From the NCBI GenBank assembly GCA_947462875.1, contig CANHQJ010000004.1, positions 62,001 through 126,000 on the forward strand: DNA of 64,000 nt. Direction: 5' to 3'. A program made the translations under genes and the position numbers. Below the pieces are notes generated by a model. That model saw only the letters and a program-made list of their open reading frames with translations. It was not told the origin of the DNA and ran no database searches. Origin of the DNA: Verrucomicrobiia bacterium. Its GTDB lineage: Bacteria > Verrucomicrobiota > Verrucomicrobiia > Verrucomicrobiales > Akkermansiaceae. Position 1 is the first letter of the stretch. Each line of letters opens with the position of its first letter. Shown here in pieces: positions 61,772-64,000 of the stretch.

Positions 61772-63936
61772 TGTTGATCGATCCTGTCATCCCCCTTCTC
61801 TGGATTTTTGTCATCGCCTTGGTCATGACGGTGGCGACCGTATGGCATTACTGGCGCAGCGCGCGGCATCTGACCGTCAGTAAGTCCCTGACCTTGATGA
61901 TTACGCGTTTGCTGGCCGTGGTTGTCATCGTCGCCCTGCTTCTGCAGCCCTATGAGGAGAAAAAAGTGTATATGCAGGCGGCCAAGCGGCAGATCTGGTT
62001 GGCGGTGGATGAGTCGCTTTCCATGAACGAGCCGCACCAGACTGGCGCTACGAGGATGGATGCCGTGAAACAAGACCTCGCGGAAAGCGGATTGATGCAA
62101 GCGGACAACCAGCTTGTGCGGTATTTCACGTTTGCCGATCAATCGCATCGCTCCACTGCGGCTGCCATCGCCAAACTCCAGCCCGCGAAACCGGGCACCC
62201 GCTTTCATCATTCGCTCAGCCAGATGCTGCAAGAGGGAACCTATCATTTCGCGCCCTCGGCCCTGATTTTGTTCACGGATGGGCATGATTTTGAAATGGT
62301 GGCTCCCGGCGAAACCGCGCGCCGTGCGGTCGAGCGTGGCATGCCGATTTACGCGGTTCCCTACGGCACCGTTGACTCCGCCCGCGATATCTCGATCAAG
62401 CTGGCCAACTTCCACCCCCACGCCTACATCAAACAAAAAACCCGCATGGATGTGATCGTCCGCAGCATCGGCTTTCCGCATGAGATCATCCAGGTCAAGC
62501 TGCTGTGCGAGGGCAAGGTCGTGCAATCCAAGCAGATCACCAGCAACGCCAATCCTTTCCAGTTGCTGAGCTTCGATGTCATCCATGAGGAGCCGGGGCA
62601 GTATGAATACAGTTTTCAGATTGATCCGCACAACGGCGAGCGCGAGTTGTCCAACAACGTGGTGAGCACATACCTGAATGTGATTTCGGAACGCCTGCGC
62701 ATTTTGGAAATCGAAGGCAGGCCGTTCTGGGACTCGACCTTCCTGCGCCGTTCGTTTACCCGCAATGACAAGTTCGACATCGATTCGCTGGTGGCATTCA
62801 CCAATGATCGCGTGCGTCCCATCCGCTCGAATCCGGATCGGAAATCAATGGAACTGGCCGTGCCTGCCACGGTCGATGATTTCAAGCCCTACAACATCGT
62901 GATATTCGGCAGGAACGTGGAAAAGGTGATAGGCAAGGCCGGCATCGAGGCCGCGGAGCAATGGGCCCGACTGCACGGCGGCATCGTGATTTTCGCCCGT
63001 GGCAGCGCCTGGGAGGAAAAATGGCCGCAGTTTGATGACTTCACTCCGGTGGCGTGGGATACCTCCAGCCCGCGCGGCGTGCGCATGGAGCTCACACGCT
63101 CGGGTGCCGGGCTGCCGCCATGCCGCATCATGAAGGATGTGATCGATGACGATCAATACCCGGAAATCACCGCTTTTGAAAGCAAGGGAAAGGCGCTGGC
63201 GATGAGCGATGTGCTCACCACGGATGACGCGAAGGCTCCGGTGATGGTCTACCGGCGCTATGGCAATGGTCAGACCCTCTCCCTCGGCGCGGCGAATCTC
63301 TGGCGTTGGGTGTTTCACCCGCAGACCGAGTATCAAAACAATTCCTACGATCGCTTTTGGGACCAGATGGCATTGTGGTTGCTTGCCAATGGGGGCATGG
63401 CACCGCAATCCGGCTACAGTTTCCATGTCGATCGCTCCAATCTCCCGCTGGGCGAGTCCATGCACGCGGTGTTCTCCGCGCATGGCATCGAGTTGCCGGC
63501 GAGTGCGCCCGTGGTATCGGTGCTTCGCGATGGCGAGCCGCTCACGCAAATCACCATGACGCCCCGCAAGGACCGCGAGGATACCGACTTTGAACTGAAC
63601 TTCGAGCCTCAGGATGTGGGCCGCTATCGCTTGGAAACCAGCTCGCCGCAGGGGAAAAAGATGGTTACCCAATTCGTCGTCAATCGAGAGGATTGGGAAA
63701 CGTTAGAGACGGCCATGGATGTGGAATACCTCGAACAACTCACCACCGCTACCGGCGGCAGAGTCATTTCCATCGATGGCGTGAAAGAGCTCATCAACTC
63801 CATGCAGCGCGAGGCGGAGGAAATTCCACCAAGCATCGAAAAAGTTCCCCTGTGGGATCAAATGCGCTATCTCTATCTCATCGCCACGTTTCTCGGCATC
63901 GACTGGTTGCTTCGTCGTCGCTGGGGGCTCACTTGA
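61771..63936 (+). CDS. Membrane protein with VWA domain and large periplasmic region
   Basis: 721 residues. Two membrane helices (about 5-25 and 43-60) precede a VWA domain with D80-E-S-L-S in AVDESLSMNEP and LFTDGHDFEM. Then come CARDB-like beta domains (IKLANFHPHAYIKQKTRMDVIVRSIGFP), and a VVIFGRNVEK...GGIVIFARGSAW segment like a glutamine-amidotransferase fold without an evident nucleophile. A last helix (RYLYLIATFLGIDWLLRRRW) closes the protein. The start overlaps the preceding stop (TGATG), so the cluster is tightly coupled. It is paralogous in plan to the preceding protein. Function is probably envelope stress or cell-surface assembly, by analogy with other MoxR-VWA clusters. Confidence 0.9.
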   Translation: MLIDPVIPLLWIFVIALVMTVATVWHYWRSARHLTVSKSLTLMITRLLAVVVIVALLLQPYEEKKVYMQAAKRQIWLAVDESLSMNEPHQTGATRMDAVKQDLAESGLMQADNQLVRYFTFADQSHRSTAAAIAKLQPAKPGTRFHHSLSQMLQEGTYHFAPSALILFTDGHDFEMVAPGETARRAVERGMPIYAVPYGTVDSARDISIKLANFHPHAYIKQKTRMDVIVRSIGFPHEIIQVKLLCEGKVVQSKQITSNANPFQLLSFDVIHEEPGQYEYSFQIDPHNGERELSNNVVSTYLNVISERLRILEIEGRPFWDSTFLRRSFTRNDKFDIDSLVAFTNDRVRPIRSNPDRKSMELAVPATVDDFKPYNIVIFGRNVEKVIGKAGIEAAEQWARLHGGIVIFARGSAWEEKWPQFDDFTPVAWDTSSPRGVRMELTRSGAGLPPCRIMKDVIDDDQYPEITAFESKGKALAMSDVLTTDDAKAPVMVYRRYGNGQTLSLGAANLWRWVFHPQTEYQNNSYDRFWDQMALWLLANGGMAPQSGYSFHVDRSNLPLGESMHAVFSAHGIELPASAPVVSVLRDGEPLTQITMTPRKDREDTDFELNFEPQDVGRYRLETSSPQGKKMVTQFVVNREDWETLETAMDVEYLEQLTTATGGRVISIDGVKELINSMQREAEEIPPSIEKVPLWDQMRYLYLIATFLGIDWLLRRRWGLT

Positions 63937-63950
63937 AATTTCCGACCATC

Positions 63951-64000
63951 ATGCCAGAACAACAACATACGGACGTCAATCCCGTGCTCTCCGCGTTGAA
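63951..64000 (+). CDS. Start of the next gene in the MoxR-VWA cluster (partial)
   Basis: ATG 63951 opens a frame reading MPEQQHTDVNPVLSAL up to the window edge, 14 bases after the preceding stop and in the same direction. Position suggests a further member of the cluster; too little is visible to identify it. Confidence 0.5.
   Translation, partial: MPEQQHTDVNPVLSAL

Overview
The window looks like a chromosomal segment of a Verrucomicrobiota bacterium, probably from Verrucomicrobiales. The evidence is the mix of genes: a giant secreted protein built of autotransporter-associated beta-strand repeats with an 'NDDFDGDGVSNAIEYVLGG'-type C-terminus, a MoxR/DUF58/BatA-like/VWA cluster, a CAAX-protease-related protein of the kind seen beside exosortase systems, and a monohaem cytochrome paired with a secreted beta-propeller dehydrogenase-like protein. 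Most genes are GC-rich, with few clear Shine-Dalgarno sites and many ATGA or TGATG overlaps. I saw no rRNA, tRNA or CRISPR.

Layout. 1-5.1 kb: small membrane proteins, then fabF, nadA, a 5-formyl-THF cyclo-ligase, a secreted protein and a PduO-type cobalamin adenosyltransferase. 5.2-9.5 kb: one 1,418-residue protein with a TIR domain, a membrane segment and about 31 tandem repeats of about 32 residues. 9.5-11.6 kb: yqeY-xth-moxR on the minus strand. 11.7-20.8 kb: a flavin monooxygenase, a ThrE-type exporter, a bacterial nitric oxide synthase oxygenase, an HIBADH-type dehydrogenase, a hydrolase, a DnaQ-like exonuclease, rlmN and a cyclophilin. 20.9-24.9 kb: a YhaO/YhaN-like nuclease-ATPase pair. 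25-31 kb: an ammonium transporter with a sigma-54-type promoter, a HAD hydrolase, a D,D-carboxypeptidase, phosphofructokinase, an Lrp regulator with an aminotransferase, and a CPBP protease. 32-34.8 kb: palindromic repeats, then the cytochrome/dehydrogenase pair. 34.8-36.2 kb: an AT-rich membrane-anchored DUF4041/GIY-YIG nuclease resembling the phage-defence nuclease SNIPE. 36.3-40.4 kb: the SAM cycle, with a SahR-like regulator divergent from metK and ahcY. metK and ahcY are separated by a four-helix-bundle (S23) gene inside a 23-bp inverted repeat. 40.5-52.2 kb: decayed secreted-protein genes and the 3,501-residue giant gene. 52.3-57.4 kb: polyprenyl synthase, murJ, queD, a squalene/phytoene synthase and lepB. 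57.5-64 kb: the MoxR-DUF58-BatA-VWA cluster.

How genes work together. The clearest functional units are the SAM/SAH cycle with its own regulator and candidate operator, the nitrogen-regulated transporter, the YhaO/N pair, and the MoxR/VWA envelope cluster. Two separate proteins have immune-type architectures: the TIR-repeat protein and the DUF4041/GIY-YIG nuclease. Together with the insertion-like S23 element and the decayed genes, they mark the accessory parts of the window and are the best candidates for new biology.
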